DNA from: CAYQTL01 sp964420405
Lineage (GTDB): Bacteria > Acidobacteriota > Thermoanaerobaculia > Thermoanaerobaculales > Sulfomarinibacteraceae
Assembly (NCBI GenBank): GCA_964420405.1
Contig: CAYQTL010000036.1
Span: forward strand, 1-41,345
Direction: 5' to 3'
Length of the DNA stretch: 41,345 nt
Shown here: piece after piece, positions 33,951 to 41,345 of the stretch
Layout: each line of letters opens with the position of its first letter
Numbering within the stretch: position 1 is the first letter of the stretch
Made by a program: the position numbers and the translations under genes
The notes under the pieces: model-generated
Told to the model about the DNA's origin: nothing
Seen by the model: the letters and a program-made list of their open reading frames with translations, nothing else
The model's database searches: none

Positions 33951-36208
33951 AGCAGGTCCCCTGCGAACCGTCCGGCGTTGCGTACGAGGATCGTCGTCCG
34001 GAACCCCGCCGCCAGCTGCTCCAGCCGCTCGGCGTAGCGCAGCTCGTCACCGAAGGGCGGCATCATCAGGCCCAGGAACACGACGTCGGCGCGGCCGCTG
34101 CGGGCGTGCATGATCTCGGCAACGTCGCGCTCGGTGTCGGGCTCGTAGAGGACCTCGGTGACGGCGTCGATCCGGGTCTCGGCCAGCAGCTCGGCGAGGC
34201 CCCGATGCTGGCTGTCGCGTTCGGCCTGGCTGCGGGCGATGGAGCGCACCGTCAGGCGGGCGTCGTGCCACTCGGGGTTGAGGCGCAGCAGGTGGGCGAG
34301 CAGAAGCATCAGGTCGCCATTGTTCTGCAGCCCGCCCCACCACAGGTCGATCCGCTTCTCCTGGCCCGGCTCGTGGGCCCAGCGGATGCGGCTGATGATC
34401 GTGCTCTTGCCGGCGTTCGCCAGCGCCCGCATCAGGCGCAGCTGGGAGGCGGTCCGCTCACGGCGCTTGGACCAGCCGAACATGACCGTGTTGGGCTGCA
34501 GCTCGCCGACGCCGCTGGCCTGGGCGATGTCGAGCACGCCGGTCTCGAAGTCCGATACCACGTGGGCTTCGCAGAATGCGGCCAGGCCGGCGTCGTGGAG
34601 CTCGGCCTCCATCTCGCCGCGGACGCGGTCCAGCTCGACCGAGCCCTCCCGGAGGTCGCCGGTGATCAGCCGGCAGGCGGTGACGATGCCGCGGTCCTGG
34701 TTGAACCAGCTCGCGAGCCGCACCAGGCTGATCCGTTTGCCCGGGTCGCCCGCCAGCAGCAGGATGTGTGGCCGCCAGTTGCGCGGGTCGGTGCGGTTCT
34801 CGCGCAGCTTCATGAGCGCGAAACGTGCGAGAGCGATCCACATCCCGGCGCGCACGTCACCCCACTCGCGGCGGAGCGCCCGGCTGCGCAGGTACAGGTA
34901 CAGGGCGAGCTCGAGCACCACCGCCGCGACGCATGCCAGCGGGCTGATCAGGAACATCACCGCGATGGCGCCGAAGGAGCCGGCCAGCGACACCCACCAC
35001 GGCACCTTGATCGTCGGACGGAACGACGGGTCGCCGACGAGGTTCTCGATCGCCGCGCTCAGGTTGATCGTGACGTACAGCGTCAAGAAGAGGATCGTGA
35101 CGAACTGGGCGACGGCGTTGAGCCCGCCGAGGGCGACCGCCGCCAGGGCGATGGCACCGGCCACCCAGGTGGCGATGGTCGGCTGGCCGGTGCGGGAGGT
35201 GCGCGACAGCAGCGCCGGCGCGAGCCCGTCGCGCGACAGGGACTGCAGCACGCGCGGTCCGCCGAGGGCGCTGCCGAAGGCTGACGACAGGATCGCCCCC
35301 CACAGGCCGGGGAACACCAGCCACGGGCCGAGCGCCGCGATCGGGATCCAGATGATCCCGGGTCCGGCGAGCTGCTCCGGCGTGACCTGGGCGCTGACGG
35401 CGAGCAGCACCGGCACCGTGAGGTAGACGACGGCGCCGGTCGCGACCGCCAGCAGGGTTCCGCGCGGGATCGACCGCCGCGGGTCCCTCAGGTCGCCGGA
35501 CATGCCGATGCCGGCGGTGAAACCGGTGACGGCCGGGAAGAAGACCGCGAACACGTACCAGAACCCCGCCGGTGCGCTGCGGTAGGTCGGCGTCAGCTCG
35601 GGCGACTGCAGCCCGCCCGACGCGACACCCACCGCGAGGGCCACGACCGACAGCCCGACCGCGATCATGATCGGGATCTGCAGCTTCAGCGCGACCTCGG
35701 CGCTCCTGCCGGAGATGGCGACGATGACGACGATCAGGCCGGCGGTCAGCAGCTGGGTGGTGGCGGGCGGGACCGGTCCCCACGACGCCGGCCAGAGCTC
35801 GAGCAGCGACTCGGCGAGGCCGAAGCTGTAGAAGGTGATGCTCAGGGTCCGGCACAGGAACAGCGGGATCCCGATGGCGCCGCCGAGCTCGAGCCCGAGG
35901 CTGCGCGAGATCATGTAGTACTCGCCGCCGATCCCGATCCGCATGTTGGTCGCCACCGCCGACGCGCTCAAGGCGGTGATGGAGGTGATGGACGTCGCCA
36001 GCAGGACGATGAACAGGGTCAGCGGGAGGCCGGCGTTGCCGACCACCCAGCCGAACCGGAGGTACATGACCAGTCCGAGGATGGTCAGCACGCTCGGCGT
36101 GTAGACCCCGAGGAAGGTCCCGAACTTCCGGACCGGCTCGCCGGCGGCCGGGGTGGCGGTCGCGCCGTCTCGTCCTTCGTGCTCGGGGTCCGTGGTCGGA
36201 GCGTTCAA
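33947..36208 (-). CDS. SLC12-like (cation-chloride cotransporter family) permease
   Basis: A protein of about 753 residues. The N-terminal KFGTFLGVYTPSVLTILGLV with MYLRFGWVVGNAGL is the signature of the cation-chloride cotransporter branch of the APC superfamily. About 12 membrane helices follow (to about residue 440), with conserved GGEYYMISRSLGLELGGAIG and FFPAVTGFTAGIGMSGDL. A soluble C-terminal domain of about 290 residues resembles SLC12 tails (PNTVMFGWSK, RIDLWWGGLQNNGDLMLLLA). It probably transports ions or amino acids across the inner membrane; ion specificity cannot be assigned. No ATG fits the N-terminus; TTG 36208 is the best start. The stop TAG lies in the palindrome. The flavoprotein gene upstream ends 47 bp away. 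Confidence 0.85.
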   Translation of the reverse strand: MNAPTTDPEHEGRDGATATPAAGEPVRKFGTFLGVYTPSVLTILGLVMYLRFGWVVGNAGLPLTLFIVLLATSITSITALSASAVATNMRIGIGGEYYMISRSLGLELGGAIGIPLFLCRTLSITFYSFGLAESLLELWPASWGPVPPATTQLLTAGLIVVIVAISGRSAEVALKLQIPIMIAVGLSVVALAVGVASGGLQSPELTPTYRSAPAGFWYVFAVFFPAVTGFTAGIGMSGDLRDPRRSIPRGTLLAVATGAVVYLTVPVLLAVSAQVTPEQLAGPGIIWIPIAALGPWLVFPGLWGAILSSAFGSALGGPRVLQSLSRDGLAPALLSRTSRTGQPTIATWVAGAIALAAVALGGLNAVAQFVTILFLTLYVTINLSAAIENLVGDPSFRPTIKVPWWVSLAGSFGAIAVMFLISPLACVAAVVLELALYLYLRSRALRREWGDVRAGMWIALARFALMKLRENRTDPRNWRPHILLLAGDPGKRISLVRLASWFNQDRGIVTACRLITGDLREGSVELDRVRGEMEAELHDAGLAAFCEAHVVSDFETGVLDIAQASGVGELQPNTVMFGWSKRRERTASQLRLMRALANAGKSTIISRIRWAHEPGQEKRIDLWWGGLQNNGDLMLLLAHLLRLNPEWHDARLTVRSIARSQAERDSQHRGLAELLAETRIDAVTEVLYEPDTERDVAEIMHARSGRADVVFLGLMMPPFGDELRYAERLEQLAAGFRTTILVRNAGRFAGDLL

Positions 36209-36255
36209 ACGCGCCCACGCTACCCCAGCCGCTGGAGGCTGCGCAATCGCCGTCG

Positions 36256-37431
36256 TCAGGCGGCGGCCGCCAGCGGGGCGCCGAAGCCGCGGACCACCTC
36301 CAGCTCCCGGTTCATCACCCTGCTCAGCTCGAGGTGCAGCTGCTGCGCTTCGCCGAGGGTCCAGCGGTAGGACGCGATCCGGTCGGAGAGCTCGAGAAAC
36401 GGCCACGCCAGATCGTCGCGGGCCGCTTCGAACCGGGCGAGGTCCGCCTCCGAGCCGGCCGCCACCGCGCGGGCGAGCAGCTCGGCGTCGCGCAGCGCGG
36501 CGCTGATGCCGTGGGCCGTGATCGGGTCCTTGAACGAGCCTGCGTCGCCGACCAGCGCCCAGCCGGGACCCCACGCCCGACGCAGGTGGCCGACGGCCCC
36601 GCCGAAGCCTCGCAGTCCGCCGGACGGCTCCCTGCCGGCGACGGCGTCCGCGAGGTCCGGCGCGCACCCGGCGAGAACCCGCCGGAACCCGGCCTGCAGA
36701 TCGGCCCGCATCTCGCCGCGGTAGCGCGCGTCGGTCGAGGCGGCGAAGATGCACGTCTCTCCCCGGTTGGTCGGAATCGCCCCGGCGCCGGACCCGGCGG
36801 CGAAGTACCAGCGGGTGGCGTCGATTCCGGTGTCCGCGAAGTAGCCGTAGACGACGCCGCTGGCGTGCCGGCCCGAACGTACGGCCGGCGCTCCGGCGCT
36901 CCGGGCGACGGTCGAACGCAGCCCGTCGGCGCCGATCACCAGGTCCGCCCGGACCTCCTCGGCAGCGCCGGCGCCCGTCTCGAGCGCGACACCGTCGACG
37001 CGGCCGTCGGTGCGCCGCAGCAGACCGGTCACCCGGACGCCGTACCGGACCTCGGCGCCGGCCTCCCATGCGGCGTCGGCGAGAGCGGCGTCGAGCACCG
37101 TCCGGCGGGGGGCGTAGAGGGCGTCGACCCCGTCGCGGGCGGTGATCTCCACGGCGACGACCTCGTCGCCGTAGTGGAACGCGGTCCGCCGGATCGCCGG
37201 CGTCCCGGCGGCGACGATCCGGTCGAGCACCCCCCAGCGGTGCAGCTGGAGCACGCCCGTGCGCATCAGGGCGTGGGTCGAGAGCGTGTCGGCGCCGTGC
37301 CGCTGGCGGTCGACGGCCAGGACCCGGAGGCCGGAGCGGGCGAGAAGCAGGGCGGTCGCCGCGCCGGCGCAGCGGGCGCCGACGACGACGGCGTCGTAGC
37401 GGGTCGTGCTCGTCTGGCATTCGGAACGCAT
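36256..37431 (-). CDS. FAD-dependent oxidoreductase (PHBH/geranylgeranyl-reductase fold)
   Basis: A 391-residue flavoprotein. The FAD motif is VVVGARCAGAATALLLARSG (GxGxxG-type with Arg-Cys in the loop), followed by GADGLRSTVARSAGA (the DG motif, about residues 168-182) and GDAGSFKDPITAHGISAAL (the GD motif, about 290-308), as in group A flavin monooxygenases and geranylgeranyl-reductase-like enzymes. The substrate region YFAAGSGAGAIPTNRGETC is variable, so substrate is unknown. ATG 37431 has GGAGG seven bases upstream, 15 bp after the stop of the next flavoprotein gene. The two are almost certainly co-transcribed and may act in one oxidative pathway. Confidence 0.88.
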   Translation of the reverse strand: MRSECQTSTTRYDAVVVGARCAGAATALLLARSGLRVLAVDRQRHGADTLSTHALMRTGVLQLHRWGVLDRIVAAGTPAIRRTAFHYGDEVVAVEITARDGVDALYAPRRTVLDAALADAAWEAGAEVRYGVRVTGLLRRTDGRVDGVALETGAGAAEEVRADLVIGADGLRSTVARSAGAPAVRSGRHASGVVYGYFADTGIDATRWYFAAGSGAGAIPTNRGETCIFAASTDARYRGEMRADLQAGFRRVLAGCAPDLADAVAGREPSGGLRGFGGAVGHLRRAWGPGWALVGDAGSFKDPITAHGISAALRDAELLARAVAAGSEADLARFEAARDDLAWPFLELSDRIASYRWTLGEAQQLHLELSRVMNRELEVVRGFGAPLAAAA

Positions 37432-37446
37432 GGCGGATCCTCCGGT

Positions 37447-38691
37447 TCAGGCCGCGACCGGCCGCGGCGGGCGGTGGTGGACGATGTGGTCGGCGAGGTC
37501 GGACGCGTCGGCGCCGACGCCGTCGATGAAGGTGGACTTGCGGCGGCGCAGCAGCGTCAGCCCGAGAACGTACAGGCCGGGTACCGGCGTGACGCCGCCC
37601 GTGTGGCGGATCTCGCCGCTCGCGTCGAGCACCGGCACGTGCAACCACGGGTAGCCGCGGCGGTACCCCGTCGCCCACACGACGGTGCGGATGCCGCCGG
37701 CGCGGAGGTCGATCGCGGTCGGGCCGGCCTCGAGCCGGACCGGCGGGACCGTCTCCGGCGGTCCGACCTCCCCGTCGAGGCCCGACCCGGTGGCGAATGC
37801 GTCGATCCTCTCGAGCAGGCGCCGGAGCTTGTGGTCGGCCGCGGCGGTGGTGGCGGCCAGGTCACCGGCGAAGGTCACGGTGTCCCCGGCGACGCCGATC
37901 GCGCGGCCGGCGAGGCGGACGCCGCGGGCGGCGAGCGCCGGCAGGTCGAGCGAGCGGTGGTCGGGCCGGCCGACCAGCTGCAGTGACGGCTGCGAGCGGC
38001 TGCGGGCGAGGTCGGCGAGCCGGTCGAACGTCTCGTCGAGGACCCCCATCCGGTCGAGCCACCACATGATGTCGCGGCCGCGGTAGCCCCGCGGGAGGCG
38101 GATGTGGCGGCCGACCGCAAGCGTCACGGGCCGGCCCGAAGCGTGGATCTCGTCGGCGAGCTGGACGCCGGTAGCGGACGCCCCGACGACCAGCACGCCG
38201 CCCTCGGCCAGCCCGTCCGGGTTCCGGTAACGGCTGGGGACGACCTGCCCGACGTCGTCCGGCAGGTCCGACGCGAACGACGGCACGTGGGGGCGGTCGC
38301 AGGCGCCGGTGGCCACCACCACCGTGTCCGCCGACCACCGGCCGCGGTCGGTGTCGACCAGGAAGCGTCCCCCGTCGCGCCGCACGGAGCGGACGGTGGT
38401 GCCGGTGTGCACCGGGGCGCCGATCCTCCGGGCGTACCCCTCGAGGTAGCCGACGACGTCGGGTGCCGACATGAACCCGTCCGGGTCGGCGCCGTCGTAG
38501 CGGTGGCCCGGCAGCCGGCTCATCCAGTTGGGTGTCAGCAGCCGGAGCGAGTCCCAGCGCTCGCTGCGCCAGCGCTCGCCGACCCGCCCGCGCTCGAGCA
38601 CGACGTGGTCGAGGCCGCGCTCGGTGAGACACCGGCTCATGGCGAGCCCGGCCTGGCCGCCGCCGATCACGAGGGTGTGGACGTGTCGCAT
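37447..38691 (-). CDS. Flavin-containing monooxygenase-like oxidoreductase
   Basis: A 414-residue protein with two dinucleotide sites: GGGQAGLAMSRCLTERG (FAD, about 10-26) and VVGASATGVQLADEI (NADPH, about 170-184). WDSLRLLTPNWMSRLPG and VVVATGACDRPHVPSF are typical of FMO/CzcO-type enzymes, and ATGYRRGYPWLHVPVLD near residue 340 matches the family's ATGY motif. FMO and Baeyer-Villiger-type enzymes insert one oxygen atom into small molecules, and the substrate is unknown. ATG 38691 starts it. The FAD-dependent oxidoreductase follows 15 bp downstream. The upstream 190 bp contain modular repeat site 8, which may therefore sit in the 5' leader or promoter. Confidence 0.88.
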   Translation of the reverse strand: MRHVHTLVIGGGQAGLAMSRCLTERGLDHVVLERGRVGERWRSERWDSLRLLTPNWMSRLPGHRYDGADPDGFMSAPDVVGYLEGYARRIGAPVHTGTTVRSVRRDGGRFLVDTDRGRWSADTVVVATGACDRPHVPSFASDLPDDVGQVVPSRYRNPDGLAEGGVLVVGASATGVQLADEIHASGRPVTLAVGRHIRLPRGYRGRDIMWWLDRMGVLDETFDRLADLARSRSQPSLQLVGRPDHRSLDLPALAARGVRLAGRAIGVAGDTVTFAGDLAATTAAADHKLRRLLERIDAFATGSGLDGEVGPPETVPPVRLEAGPTAIDLRAGGIRTVVWATGYRRGYPWLHVPVLDASGEIRHTGGVTPVPGLYVLGLTLLRRRKSTFIDGVGADASDLADHIVHHRPPRPVAA

Positions 38692-38704
38692 GGTGGGTAA
38701 TCCC

Positions 38705-38822
38705 CTTCTCTCCGATCCCGATCCCGATCCCGATCCCGATGGTCAGCGTCAGCGACAGGGTCAGCGACGGGGACAGCGCCAGCGGCAGGAAGCAGCGTCG
38801 GCGTCGGGATCAGAATCAGCGT
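38705..38822 (+). repeat. Modular intergenic repeat, site 8
   Basis: The clearest hexamer run: CCGATCCC repeated to four GATCCC units ending CGATGG (38715-38742), then GTCAGCGTCAGCGACAGGG, GACAGCGCCAGCGGCAGG and a last GGGATCAGAATCAGCG. It lies between the FMO-like gene start and the OsmC-like gene stop. Confidence 0.8.
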
Positions 38823-38880
38823 GAAGGTCGGTCCGTCGCCGGCCGGCCCGCGGGGGCCGGCCGGCGTTCGCCAGGGCGCG

Positions 38881-39459
38881 TCACGCAGCGACGGTCACCT
38901 CGACCGGCACCCCGTTGGTGAGCACGTCGTACACCGCGGAGCGGGCGCGCGACTGCTCGACGATCTCGCGCAGCTTCTCGGGCGGGGCGTCGCCCTCGAT
39001 CTCGAACCGGATGCGGACGTTCCGGTAGCCGTTGCGGACCTCGTCCGAGATCCCCAGGATCCCCCGCAGGTCGATCTCGCCCTCGATGAGGGAGGTCACC
39101 CGGCTGAGGGTGACGCCGCGGGCGGCGGCGATGTTGCCGATGCCGGCGGTCAGGCAGGCCGCCAGCCCGTGGAGCAGGTACTCGACCGGCGTCGGGGCGG
39201 TGTCGCCGCCCACCAGCACCGCCGGGTGGTCGCCGTCGACCTCGAAGGTGGCCTGGTGCTCGTGGCGTCCGCCGGCGCCGTCGAACGCCTCCATGGTGGT
39301 GCGGCTGTGGGTGCCCTCGAGCCAGCGGTTGGAGGCGCGGAAGGTGAACCTCGCGAGCTCCGGCTGCTCCTTCACGGCGTTGATGGTGGCGAACAGCGTC
39401 GGGGTGTCGACGCCGTTCAGGGGGGTGGTCTCACGTTTCGCGGCTGCGGTCTGGCTCAT
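38881..39459 (-). CDS. OsmC-like protein lacking the resolving Cys
   Basis: A 192-residue protein of the OsmC/YhfA type, starting at ATG 39459 with AGGAGG ten bases upstream. The peroxidatic-site region is PTPVEYLLHGLAACLTAGIGNIAAARG (one Cys). The second conserved Cys, normally in a (S/T)CPV-like context near the C-terminus, is replaced in QSRARSAVYDVLTNGVPVEV. OsmC/Ohr enzymes reduce organic hydroperoxides with two Cys, so this member is probably not a classical peroxidase and may be one of the single-Cys OsmC branches. The upstream 420 bp carry repeat site 9. Confidence 0.85.
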   Translation of the reverse strand: MSQTAAAKRETTPLNGVDTPTLFATINAVKEQPELARFTFRASNRWLEGTHSRTTMEAFDGAGGRHEHQATFEVDGDHPAVLVGGDTAPTPVEYLLHGLAACLTAGIGNIAAARGVTLSRVTSLIEGEIDLRGILGISDEVRNGYRNVRIRFEIEGDAPPEKLREIVEQSRARSAVYDVLTNGVPVEVTVAA

Positions 39460-39589
39460 CTCTCGGGTCCTCCTGGTCGCCGGGCGTCCGGCGTTTCTCG
39501 CGTTCATCCGGCAGCTACGCAGGGACGGCGGGAACCCCGCCACCGGTCTCCGGGTCACATCCCGCCTCCGCCGATGTCGCTGGCTCTGA

Positions 39590-39830
39590 CCCCTCCGCCG
39601 ACCCTGCCGCTGCCGCCAGCCACGCCGCTGCATCGGACACGGACGCGGGCACGGGCGCGGACGCAGGTGGGGGGGCGACCGCGGTCGCCGAGGGGCTGTC
39701 GCTGTCGCGGCCCCTGCCGCTGTCGCTGACTCTGAGGCTGTTGCTGCACGCGATCGCTACCATCGGGAACGGGAACGGGATCGGGATCGGGATCGGGGTC
39801 GGGGGCCGGACCGGGAGAGGAACGGAGGCG
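39590..39830 (-). repeat. Modular intergenic repeat, site 9
   Basis: On the minus strand, in order: GATCCC units (39772-39810) ending GTTCCCGATGG, CAGCGACAGCGGCAGGG, the perfect palindrome GGCGACCGCGGTCGCC (39674-39689), a C-tract, GCGTCCGCGCCCGTGCCCGC, GTCCGTGTCCGATGC and CAGCGGCGTGGC. It matches site 1 module by module, inverted, and fills much of the 420-bp gap. Confidence 0.85.
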
Positions 39831-39866
39831 GCGGCGACCGGAGCGAGGACCGAGAGGGTCACCCGC

Positions 39867-39872
39867 TACAAT
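39867..39872 (+). promoter_or_regulatory. -10 box giving a leaderless start
   Basis: TACAAT (five of six consensus bases) ends seven bases before GTG 39880, so transcription should start at or next to the codon. No -35 at 17 bp and no ribosome site are visible. A leaderless mRNA is inferred. Confidence 0.5.
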
Positions 39873-39879
39873 CCGGCCC

Positions 39880-40848
39880 GTGGAGCTGACAGTGATCACG
39901 ACGGTCCGCGACGAGCCGTACCTGTCCCGGACCGTGGAGTCGGTGCTGCGCTCGTGCGACGGCGACCGGCCGGAAATCCTGGTGGTGGAGGACGGCGAGC
40001 AGACGCTGCCGCGGCCCGCGGTGGACGAGGTCCTTTTCCACCGGCCGTGGCGGAGGCCCCGCGGCTGCATGGCGGCGCGGGACTGGGGAATCCTGCACGC
40101 CAGCCACGACCCGTGTGTCGTGGTGGACGCCCACATGGACTTCGACGACGGCCTGTTCGCGGCGTTTCTCGATCGCCTGCAGCGGGAGCCCGACGCTGTG
40201 CTGTGCGCGCGCTGCCGCGGTCTCGACCCGGAGTCGTGGCAGCCTCAGGGCCGCGAGGGGTCCGGCGCCTGGGTGGTCTGGAGGGGGGGGCGGACGCCGG
40301 CGGTGCCGCTGGCCCTGTCCTGGAGGTACGACGACGACGCCGACGACGGCGACGAGGTCTCAGCCGTGCTGGGCGCCTGCTACGGCCTCTCGCGGCGCCG
40401 GTACGAGCGCGATCTGCGGCGGCCGTGGCGGTTCGGCACCGGCTGGGGGACCGACGAGGAGCTGCTGAGCATCGCCAACTGGCTGTGCGGGGGGGCCAAC
40501 CGGGTGCTGCCCGTGGGCGTCCGGCACTGGTTCCGCAGCGCCGGTCCGGCGCACCCGGACGGTTCCGCGGTCGGTTTCGTGGCCAGGTGGGCGAACCGCC
40601 TGCGCCTGCTGCGCCTGCTGCCGCTGCCCGCGGAGTGGCGCCGGGAGCTTGAGAGCATCGCCTACGAGCACGCCGACGTCAGGCGCGCCAGCCCGTACGT
40701 CGAGCTCCAGCTCGCGGAGCAGGATCTCGCCGGGTACCGCGACTTCCTCGCCACGCGCTCACGGTCGTTTCCGGAGTGGCGGGAGCGGTGGTGCCTGGAC
40801 GAGGATCCGGACGCCGAGACCGGCGACCGGATCTCCCCGGCGGAGTGA
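39880..40848 (+). CDS. GT-A family glycosyltransferase (GalNAc-T-like)
   Basis: A 322-residue protein. The GT-A core begins MELTVITTVRDEPYLSRTVESVL; the metal motif is VVVDAHMDFDD (Asp83-Ala-His85), a DxH as in polypeptide GalNAc transferases rather than the usual DxD. The acceptor region GWGTDEELLSIANWLCGG (about residues 188-205) has the (E/D)(D/E)E pattern of the same group. No signal peptide or membrane helix is present. Start GTG 39880 follows a -10 box by seven bases. Its acceptor is unknown; bacterial relatives modify surface glycans or proteins. It stands alone, followed after 12 bp by the convergent small gene. Confidence 0.85.
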   Translation: MELTVITTVRDEPYLSRTVESVLRSCDGDRPEILVVEDGEQTLPRPAVDEVLFHRPWRRPRGCMAARDWGILHASHDPCVVVDAHMDFDDGLFAAFLDRLQREPDAVLCARCRGLDPESWQPQGREGSGAWVVWRGGRTPAVPLALSWRYDDDADDGDEVSAVLGACYGLSRRRYERDLRRPWRFGTGWGTDEELLSIANWLCGGANRVLPVGVRHWFRSAGPAHPDGSAVGFVARWANRLRLLRLLPLPAEWRRELESIAYEHADVRRASPYVELQLAEQDLAGYRDFLATRSRSFPEWRERWCLDEDPDAETGDRISPAE

Positions 40849-40859
40849 GGCCGCCGGCC

Positions 40860-41060
40860 TCAGGCCAGGGACTCGACCCGCCGCCAGCACGACCAGCCGC
40901 AGTCCCACGGCTCCAGCCGCGCGAACTTCGGGTTGTCGCACTGGATCGAGCGGATGCGACGGTCGGGGCCGTCGTCCGTCCACTCGACGAGGAGGTGGGC
41001 GGTCCGTCCCTCCTCGGCGCACTGGATGTCGATCGCTTCGATCCGGCCGGTGTCGCTCAT
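40860..41060 (-). CDS. Small Cys/Trp-rich protein
   Basis: A 66-residue protein with three Cys and four Trp residues in the pattern IQC(15-36)IQCDN...WDCGWSCW. The last four aromatic and Cys residues cluster as EPWDCGWSCWRRVE. It could bind a metal ion or form disulfides, and no signal peptide is seen. ATG 41060 has GAGGAG upstream, and a candidate promoter lies at 41130-41158. It converges with the glycosyltransferase gene, 12 bp between stops. I do not recognise the family. Confidence 0.65.
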   Translation of the reverse strand: MSDTGRIEAIDIQCAEEGRTAHLLVEWTDDGPDRRIRSIQCDNPKFARLEPWDCGWSCWRRVESLA

Positions 41061-41129
41061 CGTCGGGCTCCTCGGATGGCTCCCGGGCGCCGGCGTCGGC
41101 GGCCCCGGGTGCCGTTTCGCGCCTCTGCG

Positions 41130-41158
41130 ATGCTAGCACTGATTCCTGTTCGTGACCA
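41130..41158 (-). promoter_or_regulatory. Candidate promoter of the small Cys/Trp gene
   Basis: On the minus strand TGGTCA (41158-41153), 17 bp, TAGCAT (41135-41130) preceded by TGC, an extended -10. Start near 41123 would leave about 63 nt before the ATG at 41060. Confidence 0.45.
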
Positions 41159-41345
41159 GTAACGGGACAGTGGAGCGAGGCTCAGTCTCGATTCGAGGGC
41201 GTGACAGTGTCCACCGGATCCGAGCCCGATCCCGGCGTCGGAGGCCGGAAGCCGTACCGGCAGCAGTGACAGACGTGGAGCCTGCCCGTGGCGCCGGCGT
41301 GCTCGTGCGCTTCGCGCCCGGCGACCCCCCGGGATGAGCGGGCGG
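41159..41345. other. No gene recognised at the window end
   Basis: This 187-bp stretch has no frame with gene-like character, no clear repeat module beyond a weak GATCCGAGCCCGATCCC (about 41218-41234) and no terminator. A gene may begin beyond the window. Confidence 0.5.

Noticed and set aside
33839..35284. Plus-strand open frames opposite the SLC12-like transporter
   Set aside because: Composition is shadow-like and the minus-strand frame encodes a complete membrane transporter.
41152..41337. Open frame of 61 codons at the window end
   Set aside because: Arg-rich shadow-like composition, no ribosome site and no recognisable motif.

Overview
The window is a high-GC (roughly 70% or more by eye) bacterial chromosome segment with one assembly gap (100 N, 10856-10955). 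I recognise no phage, plasmid, transposase or CRISPR genes and no rRNA or tRNA. Several features together suggest an Acidobacteriota-type genome, probably Thermoanaerobaculia-like: large Ser/Thr kinases with TPR tails, an FHA/sigma-54-type regulator, an acidobacterial-style VWFA protein, a GspA/GspB pair, and secreted proteins ending in a GF(E/D)xGDxxxWS tail. The taxonomic placement is inference; no marker gene is present.

Layout. 1-1160: 3' end of a secreted multidomain protein, then a terminator. 1411-3810 (minus): HD-domain nucleotidase, lipoprotein and ArgE-like M20 hydrolase in tandem. 3858-4112: small unknown protein. 4400-5872: exported FG-GAP repeat protein. 6028-7746: adenine deaminase. 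8042-9663: exported unknown protein and an aldo/keto reductase. 9664-10390: a gene-free stretch packed with repeats. 10391-12534 (minus): globin-coupled histidine kinase (broken by the gap) and an RsmC-like rRNA methyltransferase. 12584-12973: remnant of an ECF sigma factor with an ECF-like promoter and a terminator. 13140-14528: VWFA protein. 14833-18038: divergent rsgA and an exported oligoendopeptidase. 18230-19791 (minus): gspB-gspA. 20124-21026: tail-motif secreted protein behind a near-consensus sigma-54 promoter. 21120-23384: NarL-type kinase, response regulator and a stand-alone receiver. 23692-24176: leader peptide plus SnoaL-like protein. 24421-32191: kinase-TPR, FHA/sigma-54-type activator and a convergent second kinase-TPR. 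32337-33738: ArsR-type regulator and SRPBCC protein. 33783-33950: a 168-bp near-palindrome. 33947-38691 (minus): SLC12-like transporter and two flavoprotein oxidoreductases. 38881-39459: OsmC-like protein. 39880-41060: GT-A glycosyltransferase and a small Cys/Trp protein.

The most unusual content is non-coding. At least nine intergenic sites carry related modular repeats: GATCCC/GGGATC hexamer runs, CAGCGNCAGCGGCAG runs, a 16-bp palindrome GGCGACCGCGRTCGCC and a GTCCGCGTCC run. They recur in a recognisable order and in both orientations. The two longest copies (about 9690-9882 and 14558-14745) are inverted relative to each other and share a perfect 33-bp core. Two clusters of REP-like elements (4170-4375, 9899-10070) and the 168-bp palindrome, whose end supplies the stop codon of the transporter gene, add further repeat classes.

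Regulation is the main coding theme: two Hanks-type kinases, an FHA-reading activator with an altered GAFTGA loop, a two-component cluster, a gas-sensing kinase, and a sigma-54 promoter elsewhere in the window that such an activator class would normally serve.
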